This document shows positions 16,780-25,027 of a stretch of 64,000 nucleotides of DNA, piece after piece. Source of the stretch: Yinghuangia seranimata (lineage in GTDB: Bacteria; Actinomycetota; Actinomycetes; Streptomycetales; Streptomycetaceae); NCBI RefSeq assembly GCF_029953285.1, contig NZ_JASAOI010000027.1:17936-81935 (forward strand). The letters run 5' to 3'. The translations under genes were made by a program, and so were the position numbers. Every line of letters starts with the position of its first letter. Position 1 is the first letter of the stretch. The notes below the pieces were generated by a model, which searched no databases, was not told where the DNA came from, and saw only the letters and a list, made by a program, of their open reading frames with translations.

Positions 16780-17033
16780 TCCCGGACCTGCACGCTGGCG
16801 GTGGCCACCTCCCCCTCCCGATTTGTGATTGTCCGCGCGGCCGGTCGCCTGTCAAGGCGCGGTGGATCAGTCGTCAACAGGCGGCCTGTCGCGTGCCGGG
16901 GAGGCGCCTTGACAGCCGCCCGGCCGCGCTAAAACCTCGGCAACTATCGGGAGGGGGAGGCGGTGTGGAGCCGCATCGGGTGCGCTGCGTCGCCGGGCTG
17001 CGGTCCCAGCGTGGGGCGGGCGGCCACCTTTGA
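16780..17033 (+). repeat. Dispersed inverted-arm repeat, copy A
   Basis: A 254-bp unit. The left arm (16811-16860: CCCTCCCGAT ... GTCCGCGCGGCCGG ... TGTCAAGGCGC) and right arm (16903-16956: GGCGCCTTGACA ... CGCCCGGCCGCGC ... ATCGGGAGGG) are inverted and imperfect, separated by a conserved loop (GGTGGATC ... CAACAGGCGGCCTGTCGCG). A conserved tail follows (GCCGGGCTGCGGTCCCAGCG). Each arm carries an outward TTGACA (16850-16855 on minus, 16909-16914 on plus). It is about 80 percent like copy B by eye. Confidence 0.8.
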
Positions 17034-17113
17034 CGACCGGTGACCGGGCTTCACAGTTCTCATATCGCACCAAAATCGGGCATTGAGGCGCCGAATCCCT
17101 TATTGGCTTTGCG

Positions 17114-17157
17114 TCAAAAGAACCAAATGGCCACATGTTGCCATCTGGTTCTTTTGA
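17114..17157. repeat. AT-rich hairpin at the centre of the repeat pair
   Basis: TCAAAAGAACCA (17114) and TGGTTCTTTTGA (to 17157) form an 18-bp stem with one mismatch and an 8-nt loop. It lies midway between the two oppositely oriented repeat copies and is far less GC-rich than its surroundings. Confidence 0.8.
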
Positions 17158-17224
17158 AAACCGTTGTCAGTGAGAGATGAGAGGTCGGCGACCGCAGCCC
17201 GGCAGCGCGGCACACTCGGCGTGA

Positions 17225-17480
17225 AGCCGCGCCGCCCACCACGCTGGGACCGCAGCCCGGCACGACCAACGCGACCAAAGCGCCTTCACACCCCGCGCCC
17301 CTCCCGATAGCTGCCGGGTTGTCTGCGCGGACGGGCGGCTGTCAAGCCGCCCCCACCAGCGCGCGACAGGCCGCCTGTTCGTAGGAGATCCACCGCGGCT
17401 TGACAGCCGTTCGGCCGCGCGGACCATCAAAAATCGGGAGGGGCGCCAGGACACCGCCACCAGCCAGGCCGGGAACGGTG
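17225..17480 (-). repeat. Dispersed inverted-arm repeat, copy B
   Basis: The same unit as copy A, in reverse orientation. Read on the minus strand it starts TGCACCGTTCCCGG, has arms CCCCTCCCGAT ... GTCCGCGCGGCCGAACGGCTG and GGCGGCTTGACAGCCG ... CGTCCGCGC ... ATCGGGAGGGG, and ends GCCGGGCTGCGGTCCCAGCG. Outward TTGACA motifs are at 17400-17405 (plus) and 17340-17345 (minus). Together with copy A it makes a palindrome of about 700 bp. Confidence 0.8.
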
Positions 17481-17488
17481 CATGCCAG

Positions 17489-17579
17489 GCGCAGTCCATG
17501 CCGCAGCCCATCGGCCCGATCCCGGTGCGGCCACGCGCAGTCCATGCCGCAGCCCATCGGCCCGCAGCCCATCGGCCCG
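17489..17579. repeat. Short direct repeats beside copy B
   Basis: A 30-bp sequence starting GCGCAGTCCATGCCGCAG occurs exactly at 17489-17518 and 17535-17564; its last 15 bp (CAGCCCATCGGCCCG) recur a third time at 17565-17579. No gene function is evident; the stretch to about 17810 holds nothing else recognisable. Confidence 0.85.
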
Positions 17580-17811
17580 AAGCCCTGTTCGGTGACCGGT
17601 CTGATGAGCACCGCGGGCCGCGACTGTTCGAGCTGGCGCAGCGCCGTGGCCCAGGCATCGCACCTGCCCCGGTGAACCTCGTGTGCGTGTGGGCAGTGGC
17701 GAGGGTGCGGTGCCCGGCGGCCGGGATTCCACCCGTCTGACGCCCCGCTCGCCGGCACATAGTTGCCCCGTACACGCTCTTGACGGCCGCACCCGACCGG
17801 GACAATCCTGG

Positions 17812-17837
17812 TTGACACCAAGCCTCCACGTGTAAAG
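17812..17837 (+). promoter_or_regulatory. Candidate promoter/operator of the tetR-diiron genes
   Basis: TTGACAC (17812) and GTGTAAA (17830-17836) form an imperfect inverted repeat about 35 bp before the GTG start of the TetR gene, and TTGACA is a good -35. This suits an autoregulated TetR promoter, but the -10 spacing is poor. Confidence 0.35.
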
Positions 17838-17870
17838 CACAGACCGCCGGTCCGTCCCCGAGGGGAGCAC

Positions 17871-18428
17871 GTGTTGTCCGTACGTCAGGCACTGCTCGAC
17901 GCCGCCCGCGACGCGGCCGTCGCCGGCAACTGGGCGACCACGCGCATGGCCGACGTCGCCGCGGCGGCGGGCGTCTCACGCCAGACCCTCTACAACGAGT
18001 TCGGCGGCAAGGACGCGCTGGCCGAGGCGCTGACCCGGCACGAGGCCGACCGTTTCCTGGCCGGCACCGCGGAGGCCTGCCGCGCCTCGACCGGCGACGC
18101 GGGCGACTGCGTCCGCGCCGCGACGCTGTGGTCGCTCCACGAGGCCCGCCAGAACCTGCTCATCAAGGCCGCGCTGACCGACGAGGCCGCGGGCCTGCTC
18201 CCCACCCTGACCACCCGCTCCGCGGGCCTGCTGGTGCTGTTCCGGGACGCCGCGGCCGCGGTGCTCCTGGAGCGCTTCCCCGACCTGGACCCCGACGAGG
18301 TGGCGTGGGTGGCCGAGATGGCCGTCCGCATCACGGTCTCGCACCTGGTCGTGCCCACCGAGGCGGCCGAGGTGACCGCCGACCACATCGCCGTCCTGGT
18401 CCGCCGGCTGCTGACCGCGTCCGGCTGA
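17871..18428 (+). CDS. TetR-family regulator upstream of a diiron protein
   Basis: A 185-residue TetR-type regulator. Helix-turn-helix about residues 8-52 (ALLDAARDAAVAG, TTRMADVAAAAGVSRQTLYN, EFGGKDALAEAL). The C-terminal half is helical and Ala-rich with no known ligand motif. GTG 17871 follows GAGGGGAG. The ferritin-like gene begins 65 bp later on the same strand; the pair also sits next to each other in S. coelicolor (from memory of that gene order), so it probably regulates the diiron gene. The ligand is unknown. Confidence 0.92.
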   Translation: MLSVRQALLDAARDAAVAGNWATTRMADVAAAAGVSRQTLYNEFGGKDALAEALTRHEADRFLAGTAEACRASTGDAGDCVRAATLWSLHEARQNLLIKAALTDEAAGLLPTLTTRSAGLLVLFRDAAAAVLLERFPDLDPDEVAWVAEMAVRITVSHLVVPTEAAEVTADHIAVLVRRLLTASG

Positions 18429-18492
18429 CCCCGCGTCCCCCGCAACGCCCCCCGAACGTCACACGCACCACCGGCTCCGAAGGAGATCGCCC

Positions 18493-19602
18493 GTGTCGAC
18501 GCACGAACTGTACGCGCTACCTGCCGAGATGCAGGTGTGGGAAGTCCCCGCGACCGGTTCCGCCCGCTTCACCTGGGAGTACGACGACGGGCGCGACCGG
18601 CTGCTGTCGCTGTACGCCAAGGGCAAGGACAAGCAGTGGGACGCCGCCCGCCGCATCGACTGGTCGCTGCCCGTCGACCCCGTCAAGCCGCTCGGCCTGC
18701 CCGAGGAGACCCACGCCCTCTACGGCACCCCCAGCTGGAACAAGATGTCGCAGCGCGAGCGCGACGAACTGACCCGGCACAGCGTCGCCTGGCAGTTCAG
18801 CCAGTTCCTGCACGGCGAACAGGGCGCGATGGTGTGCAGCGCGCGCATCGTCGAGTCGGTCCCGGACCTGGACGCGAAGTTCTACGCCGCGACCCAGACC
18901 ATGGACGAGGCCCGGCACGCCGAGACCTACGCGCGGTTCCTCAAGGAGAAGGTCGGCCTCTACTACCCGATCAACCCGCAGCTGAAGGAACTCCTCGACG
19001 ACACCCTGTCCGACTCCCGCTGGGACATGCCCTACCTCGGCATGCAGGTGCTCATCGAGGGCCTCGCGCTCGCCGCGTTCGGCATGCTGCGCGACCTGAC
19101 ACCGGTCGAACTGCCCAAGCAGATCCTCGCGTACGTGATGCAGGACGAGGCCCGGCACGTCGCGTTCGGCCGCCTCGCGCTGCGCGACTACTACCGCGAG
19201 CTGACCGACGCCGAGCTCGCCGAGCGCGAGGACTTCGTCGTGCACGGCTGCTACCTGATGCGCGACCGGCTGCGCGGCGAGGAGGTGTGGACCAACTTCG
19301 ACATCGACAAGCGCGAGGCGACCGAGGCCACCGCGAACTCCGAGTGGCTGCGGGCGTTCCGCAAACTGCTGTTCAGCCGCATCGCGCCGTGCATCAAGGA
19401 CATCGGGCTGTGGGGCCCCAAGGTGCGCGACGCGTTCGCGGACATGGGCGTGCTCGACATGGCCGACACCGACCTCGACGTGATGATGCGCGCCGACGAG
19501 GACACCGCCGAGGAGATCGACCGCAAGCGGCGGTTCACGGCCGAGGAGGCGGCGCGCGCCGACGAGGTCGCCGAGATGGTCGCGCTGGGCGCGGAGGACT
19601 GA
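18493..19602 (+). CDS. Ferritin-like diiron protein
   Basis: A 369-residue helical protein with a carboxylate-bridged diiron site. The ligand pattern is Glu in FLHGEQGAM (about residue 113), DEARHAE (about 137-143), Glu in LIEGLALAA and DEARHVAFG (about 216-224), that is two ExxH pairs plus two lone Glu. Such proteins include desaturases, N-oxygenases (AurF type) and R2-like oxidases, so an oxidative role is likely but the substrate is unknown. GTG 18493 follows AAGGAG. It lies 65 bp after a TetR gene in the same direction, and the coding context suggests co-regulation. No membrane segment. Confidence 0.85.
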   Translation: MSTHELYALPAEMQVWEVPATGSARFTWEYDDGRDRLLSLYAKGKDKQWDAARRIDWSLPVDPVKPLGLPEETHALYGTPSWNKMSQRERDELTRHSVAWQFSQFLHGEQGAMVCSARIVESVPDLDAKFYAATQTMDEARHAETYARFLKEKVGLYYPINPQLKELLDDTLSDSRWDMPYLGMQVLIEGLALAAFGMLRDLTPVELPKQILAYVMQDEARHVAFGRLALRDYYRELTDAELAEREDFVVHGCYLMRDRLRGEEVWTNFDIDKREATEATANSEWLRAFRKLLFSRIAPCIKDIGLWGPKVRDAFADMGVLDMADTDLDVMMRADEDTAEEIDRKRRFTAEEAARADEVAEMVALGAED

Positions 19603-19614
19603 GCCCGGACGGCG

Positions 19615-19648
19615 GGGGGCGCGCGGCCCGCCCGGGCGGCGCGCCCCC
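19615..19648. terminator. GC-rich hairpin after the diiron gene
   Basis: GGGGGCGCGC at 19615-19624 pairs with its complement at 19639-19648; no T tract follows. Confidence 0.5.
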
Positions 19649-19680
19649 GCGGATGGCCGCGTCGCGGGGCGGCGGCGCGT

Positions 19681-19686
19681 TAGGTT
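19681..19686 (+). promoter_or_regulatory. -10 box of the HAD gene (leaderless)
   Basis: TAGGTT ends 7 nt before ATG 19694, so transcription should begin at the start codon. Confidence 0.55.
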
Positions 19687-19693
19687 TGGCGGT

Positions 19694-20383
19694 ATGAGCG
19701 ATCTTGTCCGTCCTCCGGCCCCGGCGTTCGTGTTCGACCTCGACGGGACCCTCGTCGACAGCGTCTACCAGCACGTCATCTCGTGGCAGGAGGCGTTGCG
19801 CGAGGCCGGCATCCCGCTGGCGACCTGGCGCATCCACCGCAAGATCGGCATGAGCGGCGGCCTGTTCGTGAAGGGCGTGCAGCGCGAGACCGGCATCGTC
19901 CTGGACGACGCGCAGGTCGAGGCGCTCCAGGACGCCCACGGCCGGCACTACGCGGCGCGCGTCGCCGAGGTCGAGCCGCTGCCGGGCGCGCCCGAGCTGC
20001 TGCGCCACCTCACGAACGTCGGCATCAAGTGGACGATCGCCACCAGCGGCCGCCGCGCCGGCGCCGAGCCGATGCTCGCCAAGCTCGGCGCGCCCGCCGA
20101 CCTGCCGATGGTCACCCGCGACGAGGTCGCCCGCGCCAAGCCCGACCCGGACCTGTTCCTGGCCGGCGCCGCCAAACTCGACGTCGACCCGCGGCACTGC
20201 GTCGTGGTCGGCGACAGCGTGTGGGACCTGCTGGCCGCGCGCCGCGCCGGCTCGCTCGGCGTCGGCCTGCTGTCCGGCGGCTACGGCCAGGACGAGCTGG
20301 AGCGGGCGTCCGCCTTCCGGGTGTACGAGGAGCCGGGCGATCTGCTCACCCACATCGACGAGTTGGGCGTGCGCGGCGCCTGA
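19694..20383 (+). CDS. HAD-superfamily hydrolase (beta-phosphoglucomutase-like)
   Basis: A 229-residue HAD phosphatase. Motif I is FDLDGTLVDS (Asp nucleophile about residue 15), motif II is the Thr/Ser region TIATSGRR, motif III is Lys in ARAKPDPDLF, and motif IV is VVVGDSVWDL. The helical cap between motifs I and II places it in the subclass with phosphoglycolate phosphatase and beta-phosphoglucomutase. It probably dephosphorylates a small metabolite; the substrate is not predictable. The TAGGTT box suggests a leaderless message. Confidence 0.9.
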   Translation: MSDLVRPPAPAFVFDLDGTLVDSVYQHVISWQEALREAGIPLATWRIHRKIGMSGGLFVKGVQRETGIVLDDAQVEALQDAHGRHYAARVAEVEPLPGAPELLRHLTNVGIKWTIATSGRRAGAEPMLAKLGAPADLPMVTRDEVARAKPDPDLFLAGAAKLDVDPRHCVVVGDSVWDLLAARRAGSLGVGLLSGGYGQDELERASAFRVYEEPGDLLTHIDELGVRGA

Positions 20384-20400
20384 CGCCGGGTCCGCGCCCT

Positions 20401-20406
20401 TAGGAT
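20401..20406 (+). promoter_or_regulatory. -10 box of the DUF2087 regulator gene (leaderless)
   Basis: TAGGAT ends 7 nt before ATG 20414, giving a message that starts at the initiation codon. Confidence 0.6.
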
Positions 20407-20413
20407 TCAGGCC

Positions 20414-20965
20414 ATGTCAGCCGCAGCCGACGACGCCACGCAACTGCTCGGACTGCTCGCCGACCAGACCCGGTTGCGGGTGTTCGCCGTGCTGGTCCTC
20501 GGCACCCGCGGCACCGCGCAGATCGCCGAGCGGGCCGGGCTCGCGCCGGGGGACGCCGTGCGGATCCTGGCCCGGTTCGAGGCGGCGGGCCTCGCGGTGC
20601 GGGTGGGCGACGGCTGGCACGCGTGCCCCGAACGCCTGCGCGAGGCCGTGCTGAACGCCGACGGCCCGCCCGAGGCCGCGTACCCCGGCCGCACCTCGGC
20701 CGAGGTCGCCGTACTGCGCACCTACCTGGTCGACGGCCGCATCCAGCAGCTGCCCGCGCAGCGCGCCAAGCGGCTGGTCGTCCTCGACCACGTCGCGGGC
20801 ACGTTCGAGCCCGGCCTGCACTACTCGGAGACCGAGGTCGGCGAAGCGCTGCAGCGGTACACCGACGACCCGACGGCGCTGCGCCGGCACCTGGTCGACG
20901 AGGGGTTCCTCGGCCGGGAGGGCGGCTCGTACTGGCGCACGGGCGGGACGTTCGACGTCGAGTGA
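20414..20965 (+). CDS. ArsR-like regulator with C-terminal DUF2087 domain
   Basis: A 183-residue protein. Residues about 5-70 form an ArsR-type winged helix (LLADQTRLRVFAVLVLGTRG, AQIAERAGLAPGDAVRILAR). The C-terminal 80 residues match the DUF2087 pattern (RAKRLVVLDHVAGTFEPGL, YSETEVGEALQRYTDDPTAL, RRHLVDEGFLGREGGSYWRT), which is often found alone or fused to HTH domains. No metal-binding Cys cluster is seen. It follows the HAD gene by 30 bp but has its own TAGGAT box. Its targets are unknown. Confidence 0.85.
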   Translation: MSAAADDATQLLGLLADQTRLRVFAVLVLGTRGTAQIAERAGLAPGDAVRILARFEAAGLAVRVGDGWHACPERLREAVLNADGPPEAAYPGRTSAEVAVLRTYLVDGRIQQLPAQRAKRLVVLDHVAGTFEPGLHYSETEVGEALQRYTDDPTALRRHLVDEGFLGREGGSYWRTGGTFDVE

Positions 20966-20989
20966 CGGCGGGTCCCGCCCGTCGTGGGG

Positions 20990-21781
20990 CTACTGCGCGG
21001 CCGGCGGCGGCGTCCAGTAGCCCATCTTCACCGAGCCGTTGTCCGACGACAGGGTGACGGGGCGGCCGTCCGGCGCGGTGCGGACGCTGCCGATGTCCTT
21101 CGAGCCGTTGTCGGTGGACGCGGAGATCTTGTACGTCTCGGGTCCCTCGGGGACGTAGAGCTTCAGGCTGCCGTTGTCCGACGAGGCCTTCACGAACACG
21201 GGCGCGCTGTTCAGGTGCGCGTTGAAGCTGCCGTTGTCCGACGAGGCGTTGAGCGTCTGGACGAAGCTGCGGTTGACGGAGATGGACCCGTTGTCGCTCT
21301 CCATCCTCAGGTTGTCGACGCGCGAGTCGTTCACGTGGATCGACCCGTTGTCGCTGCGCAGGTCGAGGTTCTGGGCGAGCGAGTTCACGTGGATCGAGCC
21401 GTTGTCGTCCCGGACGACGATGTCCACGCCCTTCGGCACCTGGACGTCGTACTTCCCGTCGCAGAACAGGTTGAGGAAACTCGGGCAGTTGGTGTCCAGG
21501 CGCAGCTTGCCGTTGCTCAGCTCCCACTCCGGGTCGCTGCCGTTGATGCTCTCGGTCGTCGTGCGGTCGACCTTGATCACGCCCGCGTCGCCGGGCACGA
21601 GGTTGATCTCGCCGCCGTCGCTGGTGATGGTGAGCGTCTGCCCGCTGAAGAGGAAGTCGTTGTGCCCCTTCACGTCGTGGCTCGACACCGCGACCAGCCC
21701 TATGTACGCGGCCGTGCCGATGGACGCGGCCGCCACCACGCCCCCGACGGTGAACAGGGCGACGCGCATCGGGCGGGACAT
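20990..21781 (-). CDS. Membrane-anchored DUF4097 beta-solenoid protein with DNGS repeats
   Basis: A 263-residue protein. An N-terminal membrane segment (VALFTVGGVVAAASIGTAAY, about residues 7-26) anchors it, with the rest outside. The body is a DUF4097-type beta-helix in which DNGS recurs at least seven times at 16-20 residue spacing (DDNGSIHV, SDNGSIHV, SDNGSISV, SDNGSFNA, SDNGSLKL, TDNGSKDI, SDNGSVKM). The function of DUF4097 proteins is not known; many are linked to cell-envelope sensing. ATG 21781 follows GGAG. It converges with the DUF2087 gene, 24 bp apart. Confidence 0.82.
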   Translation of the reverse strand: MSRPMRVALFTVGGVVAAASIGTAAYIGLVAVSSHDVKGHNDFLFSGQTLTITSDGGEINLVPGDAGVIKVDRTTTESINGSDPEWELSNGKLRLDTNCPSFLNLFCDGKYDVQVPKGVDIVVRDDNGSIHVNSLAQNLDLRSDNGSIHVNDSRVDNLRMESDNGSISVNRSFVQTLNASSDNGSFNAHLNSAPVFVKASSDNGSLKLYVPEGPETYKISASTDNGSKDIGSVRTAPDGRPVTLSSDNGSVKMGYWTPPPAAQ

Positions 21782-22044
21782 GAAGGCTCCTGGGTGGTTC
21801 GGACGGGGACGACGCTGTACTCCGATGCGATGAGCCTATGAGCCGGTCCCGGACCGGCGGCATGCAGCGCCCTCCCCGATCGGTGGTAGGGACAGCCCCA
21901 CCACGGTGTTCGAACCTGGTTCGAGCCGCGGTCGAACCGGGGAGGCCTCCCGCACGTGCAAGGCGTGCCGGAGCGTCCGTCCCGTCGTCCGGTTTGATCA
22001 TGTGATCGGTTGAGCTTCCCCGAGGCGCTAAGGAGTGTCCGCGC

Positions 22045-22578
22045 ATGTTCGACACGGTGTTCGGTCTGCCCGTGCACATCCTGATCCTGCACCTGACCGT
22101 GGTCGGGCTGCCGGTGGCGGCGCTCGCGACGATCGCCGTCGCGGTGCGCCCGGCGTGGCTGCCCCGCTTCGGCTGGTGGGTGGTGGCCCTCGACGCGGTG
22201 CTGCTCGTCGTCGTGTACGTGACCCGCGAGAGCGGCGAGAAGCTCGCCCACCGGCTGTGGCCGAACGCCGACGACCGGCCGCCGGCCGTGCGCACCCACA
22301 TCAGCCGCGGCGAGGACCTGCTCTGGTACGCCGTCGCGCTGCTGGTCACCGCGATCGTCCTCGTGCTGGTGGCGCGTGAGCGCAACCGCGGCGCGATGTT
22401 CCGCCGCCCGTTCCCGCCGTTCCTCGTCCCGGTCGCGGGCGTACTCGCGGTCGCCGCCGCCGTGCTGACGATCATTCAGGTCATCCGGGTCGGAGACTCC
22501 GGCGCGCGGGCGGTGTGGCGGCCCGTCGTGCAGAGCACCAACGCGGTGTCCGCGCCGGTCGACCGGCTCCTCGGCTGA
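22045..22578 (+). CDS. DUF2231-family membrane protein
   Basis: A 177-residue protein with four predicted membrane helices (about residues 8-33, 42-58, 92-110, 128-148). The PVHILILHLTVVGLPVAAL start and central His residues (HRLW, THIS) fit DUF2231, a family with possible cofactor-binding His whose role is unknown. ATG 22045 follows AAGGAG. It converges with rsgA. The 263 bp upstream carry GGTTCGA/TCGAACC inverted repeats (21910-21938) but no gene. Confidence 0.85.
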   Translation: MFDTVFGLPVHILILHLTVVGLPVAALATIAVAVRPAWLPRFGWWVVALDAVLLVVVYVTRESGEKLAHRLWPNADDRPPAVRTHISRGEDLLWYAVALLVTAIVLVLVARERNRGAMFRRPFPPFLVPVAGVLAVAAAVLTIIQVIRVGDSGARAVWRPVVQSTNAVSAPVDRLLG

Positions 22579-22601
22579 CCCCGCGGGCGCGCCGGAGAGC
22601 G

Positions 22602-23651
22602 TCAGTCGCCCTCGGCGCGCTCGCGCGTCGCCAGCAGCCGACGCAGCGACGTCAGCCGCGCCGGGTCCGCGTGCCCGTCCGAGACCCACGCGTCGAGCGC
22701 GCAGTCCTGTTCGTCGTGCGAGCAGGCGCGCGGGCAGTCGACCGTGCCCGGCTCCAGGTCGGGGAACGCGTGGATGATGCGGCCCAGGTCGACGTGGTTG
22801 AGCCCGAACGAGCGCACGCCCGGGGTGTCCACCACCCAGCCCTGCTCGCGGTCCTCGCCGAACGGCGGCAGCCGCAGCGTCAGGGCCGACGTCGTGGTGT
22901 GCCGCCCGCGCCCGGTGACCTCGTTGACGTGCCCGGTGGCGCGCTGCCGGTCCGGGACGAGCGCGTTGACCAGCGTGGTCTTGCCGACCCCCGAGTGGCC
23001 GACGAACACCGTCGTCAGGCCGGCCAGCTCGGCGTAGATCGGGTCGAGGTCCCAGTCGTCGTAGGCGTCGCCGCCGCGCGTGACCACGTACGGCACGCCC
23101 AGCGCGCCGTACAGCTCGAGCAGTGTCTCCGGCGGCGCGAGGTCCGCCTTGGTGAGCACCAGCAGCGGCTCCATGCCCGCGTCGTACGCCGCGACCAGGC
23201 AGCGGTCGATCAGCCGGGGCCGCGGCTCGGGGTCGGCGAGCGCCGTGACGATCGCCAGCTGGTCGGCGTTCGCGACGATGATCCGCTCGAACGGGTCGTC
23301 GTCGTCCGCGGTGCGGCGCAGCACCGAGTCGCGCTCCTCGACCCGTACGATGCGGGCCAGCGCGCCCTTGTCGCCGCTGACGTCACCCACGATCGCGACG
23401 CGGTCGCCGACCACGACGCCCTTGCGGCCCAGCTCGCGGGCCTTCATCGCGGTGACCTCGTGCTCGCGGCGGGTGCCCTCGTCGACCAGGCACGTGAAGC
23501 GGCCGCGGTCGATGGTCAGGACCCGCCCCGTCTCGGCGTCCTCGTGCTTGGGGCGGATCCGGGTACGCGGCCGCGAACCGCGCCGCGACGGCCGGATCCG
23601 GACGTCGTCCTCGTCGAAGTCGGTGCGGCGCGTCGACCGGGCGTTGGCCAT
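22602..23651 (-). CDS. rsgA: Ribosome small-subunit-dependent GTPase A
   Basis: A 349-residue circularly permuted GTPase that helps late 30S subunit maturation. OB-fold about residues 40-110, then G4 LTKAD, G1 GHSGVGKTTL, G2 TT region GRGRHTTTS, G3 DTPG (permuted order G4-G1-G3). The C-terminal zinc knuckle is CPRACSHDEQDCAL. All motifs are intact. ATG 23651 lies 7 bp after the aroA stop, so it is co-transcribed with aroA. The RSTRRTDFDEDDVRIRPSRR extension is basic and acidic, common in actinobacterial RsgA. Confidence 0.95.
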   Translation of the reverse strand: MANARSTRRTDFDEDDVRIRPSRRGSRPRTRIRPKHEDAETGRVLTIDRGRFTCLVDEGTRREHEVTAMKARELGRKGVVVGDRVAIVGDVSGDKGALARIVRVEERDSVLRRTADDDDPFERIIVANADQLAIVTALADPEPRPRLIDRCLVAAYDAGMEPLLVLTKADLAPPETLLELYGALGVPYVVTRGGDAYDDWDLDPIYAELAGLTTVFVGHSGVGKTTLVNALVPDRQRATGHVNEVTGRGRHTTTSALTLRLPPFGEDREQGWVVDTPGVRSFGLNHVDLGRIIHAFPDLEPGTVDCPRACSHDEQDCALDAWVSDGHADPARLTSLRRLLATRERAEGD

Positions 23652-23658
23652 CGGACGC

Positions 23659-24945
23659 TCAGCCGGCCTGCGCGGGCGCGAGCAGGTCGGACCACATGCC
23701 CGGGAAGTCGGGCAGCGTCTTGCCGGTGGTGGCGATGTCCTCCACCTCCACACCCGGCACGACCAGGCCGAGGACCGCGCCCGCGGTCGCGATCCGGTGG
23801 TCGTCGTAGCTGTGGAACACGCCGCCGTGCAGGGCGCGCGGCCGGATCTCCAGGCCGTCGGCGGTGTCCGTGGCGTCGCCGCCGAGCCCGTTGATCTCCT
23901 TGGCGAGCGCCGCGAGGCGGTCGGTCTCGTGCAGCCGCAGGTGGGCGATGCCGGTCAGCGAGCTGGGCGAGTCGGCGAGTGCGGCGACCGCCGCGACCAG
24001 CGGTGTCAGTTCGCCGACGTCGTGCAGGTCGACGGTGATGCCGTGCACCGTGCCGGTGCCGGTGAAGCGCAGGCCGTCGGGGGTGAACTCGCACGCCCCG
24101 CCCATGCGCGTGAACAGGTCGCGCAGCTGGTCGCCGGGCTGTGTGGTCGCGTGCGGCCAGTCCCGCACGGTCACCGTGCCGCCCGCGACGAGCGCGGCGG
24201 CCAGGAACGGCGCGGCGTTCGACAGGTCGGGCTCGACGACCATGTCCCGGGCGGCGAGCGCGCTCGGCGCGATCCGCCACACGTCCGGCTCGGAGTCGTC
24301 CACCGCGACGCCGGCGGCGCGCAGCATCTGGACGGTCATCTCGATGTGCGGCATGGACGGGACGGAGGTGCCCACGTGCCGCACCTCGACGCCCTCGGCG
24401 AAGCGCGGGCCCGACAGCAGCAGCGCGCTCACGAACTGCGACGACGCCGACGCGTCGATCTCCACGATGCCGCCGCGCAGGCCGCCCGCGCCGCGGACCG
24501 TCATCGGCAGCCGCCCGGCGCCGCCGTCGTCGATGTCGGCGCCGAGCTCGCGCAGTGCCAGGATGACGGCGTCCAGCGGGCGCTCGGTCGACCGCGGGTC
24601 GCCGGCGAACCGCACGTCGCCCGAGGCGAGCGTGGCCAGCGGCGGCAGGAAGCGCATCACGGTCCCCGCGTTGCCGACGTCGACCTGGGCGGGCCCGGTC
24701 AGCGGGGCCGGCACGACGTACCAGTCGCCCTCGGGGGTGTCCTCGACGGTGACGCCCAGCGCGCGCAGCCCGGCCGTCATCAGCAGGGTGTCCCGGCTGC
24801 GCAGCGGACGGCGGACGTACCCCGGGCCCTCGGCGAGCGCCGCCAGGACCAGCGCGCGGTTGGTGACCGACTTGGAGCCGGGCAGCGCGACGACGGCGTC
24901 GACAGGAGCGGACGCGACAGGAGCGGGCCAGAGCGGGGTCGTCAT
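23659..24945 (-). CDS. aroA: 3-phosphoshikimate 1-carboxyvinyltransferase (EPSP synthase)
   Basis: A 428-residue enzyme that joins phosphoenolpyruvate to shikimate-3-phosphate in the shikimate pathway. Motifs are [17 protein letters not shown] (about residues 24-40), [11 protein letters not shown] (about 94-104), DPRSTERPL, and the C-terminal HETDRL and SYDDHRIA. The NAGT motif is of the class I type by eye. ATG 24945 is supported by a TAGGCT box 8 nt upstream (24954-24959), giving an almost leaderless message. It is the first gene of aroA-rsgA and divergent from the SRAP gene. Confidence 0.96.
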   Translation of the reverse strand: MTTPLWPAPVASAPVDAVVALPGSKSVTNRALVLAALAEGPGYVRRPLRSRDTLLMTAGLRALGVTVEDTPEGDWYVVPAPLTGPAQVDVGNAGTVMRFLPPLATLASGDVRFAGDPRSTERPLDAVILALRELGADIDDGGAGRLPMTVRGAGGLRGGIVEIDASASSQFVSALLLSGPRFAEGVEVRHVGTSVPSMPHIEMTVQMLRAAGVAVDDSEPDVWRIAPSALAARDMVVEPDLSNAAPFLAAALVAGGTVTVRDWPHATTQPGDQLRDLFTRMGGACEFTPDGLRFTGTGTVHGITVDLHDVGELTPLVAAVAALADSPSSLTGIAHLRLHETDRLAALAKEINGLGGDATDTADGLEIRPRALHGGVFHSYDDHRIATAGAVLGLVVPGVEVEDIATTGKTLPDFPGMWSDLLAPAQAG

Positions 24946-24953
24946 GGGCAACC

Positions 24954-24959
24954 AGCCTA
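24954..24959 (-). promoter_or_regulatory. -10 box of aroA-rsgA
   Basis: TAGGCT on the minus strand ends 8 nt before the aroA ATG; an overlapping TATAGG is an alternative. Confidence 0.45.
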
Positions 24960-25027
24960 TACGCGGGCACCGGAACGATCTCCGGGGTTTGTCCCGGCAC
25001 TGCTCCGGACGTGCGAGGGTAGGGCAC

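Noticed and set aside
17183..17979. Frames in the repeat region translating to runs such as RWISYEQAACR
   Set aside because: They appear in more than one frame of copies A and B but are interrupted and follow the DNA repeat, so they look like translated non-coding repeat rather than a protein.
21910..21938. SOS (LexA) box candidate TCGAAC-CTG-GTTCGA
   Set aside because: The actinobacterial LexA box has a 4-bp spacer and this one has 3; neither flanking gene (DUF4097, DUF2231) is an SOS gene. It may still be an operator for another protein.
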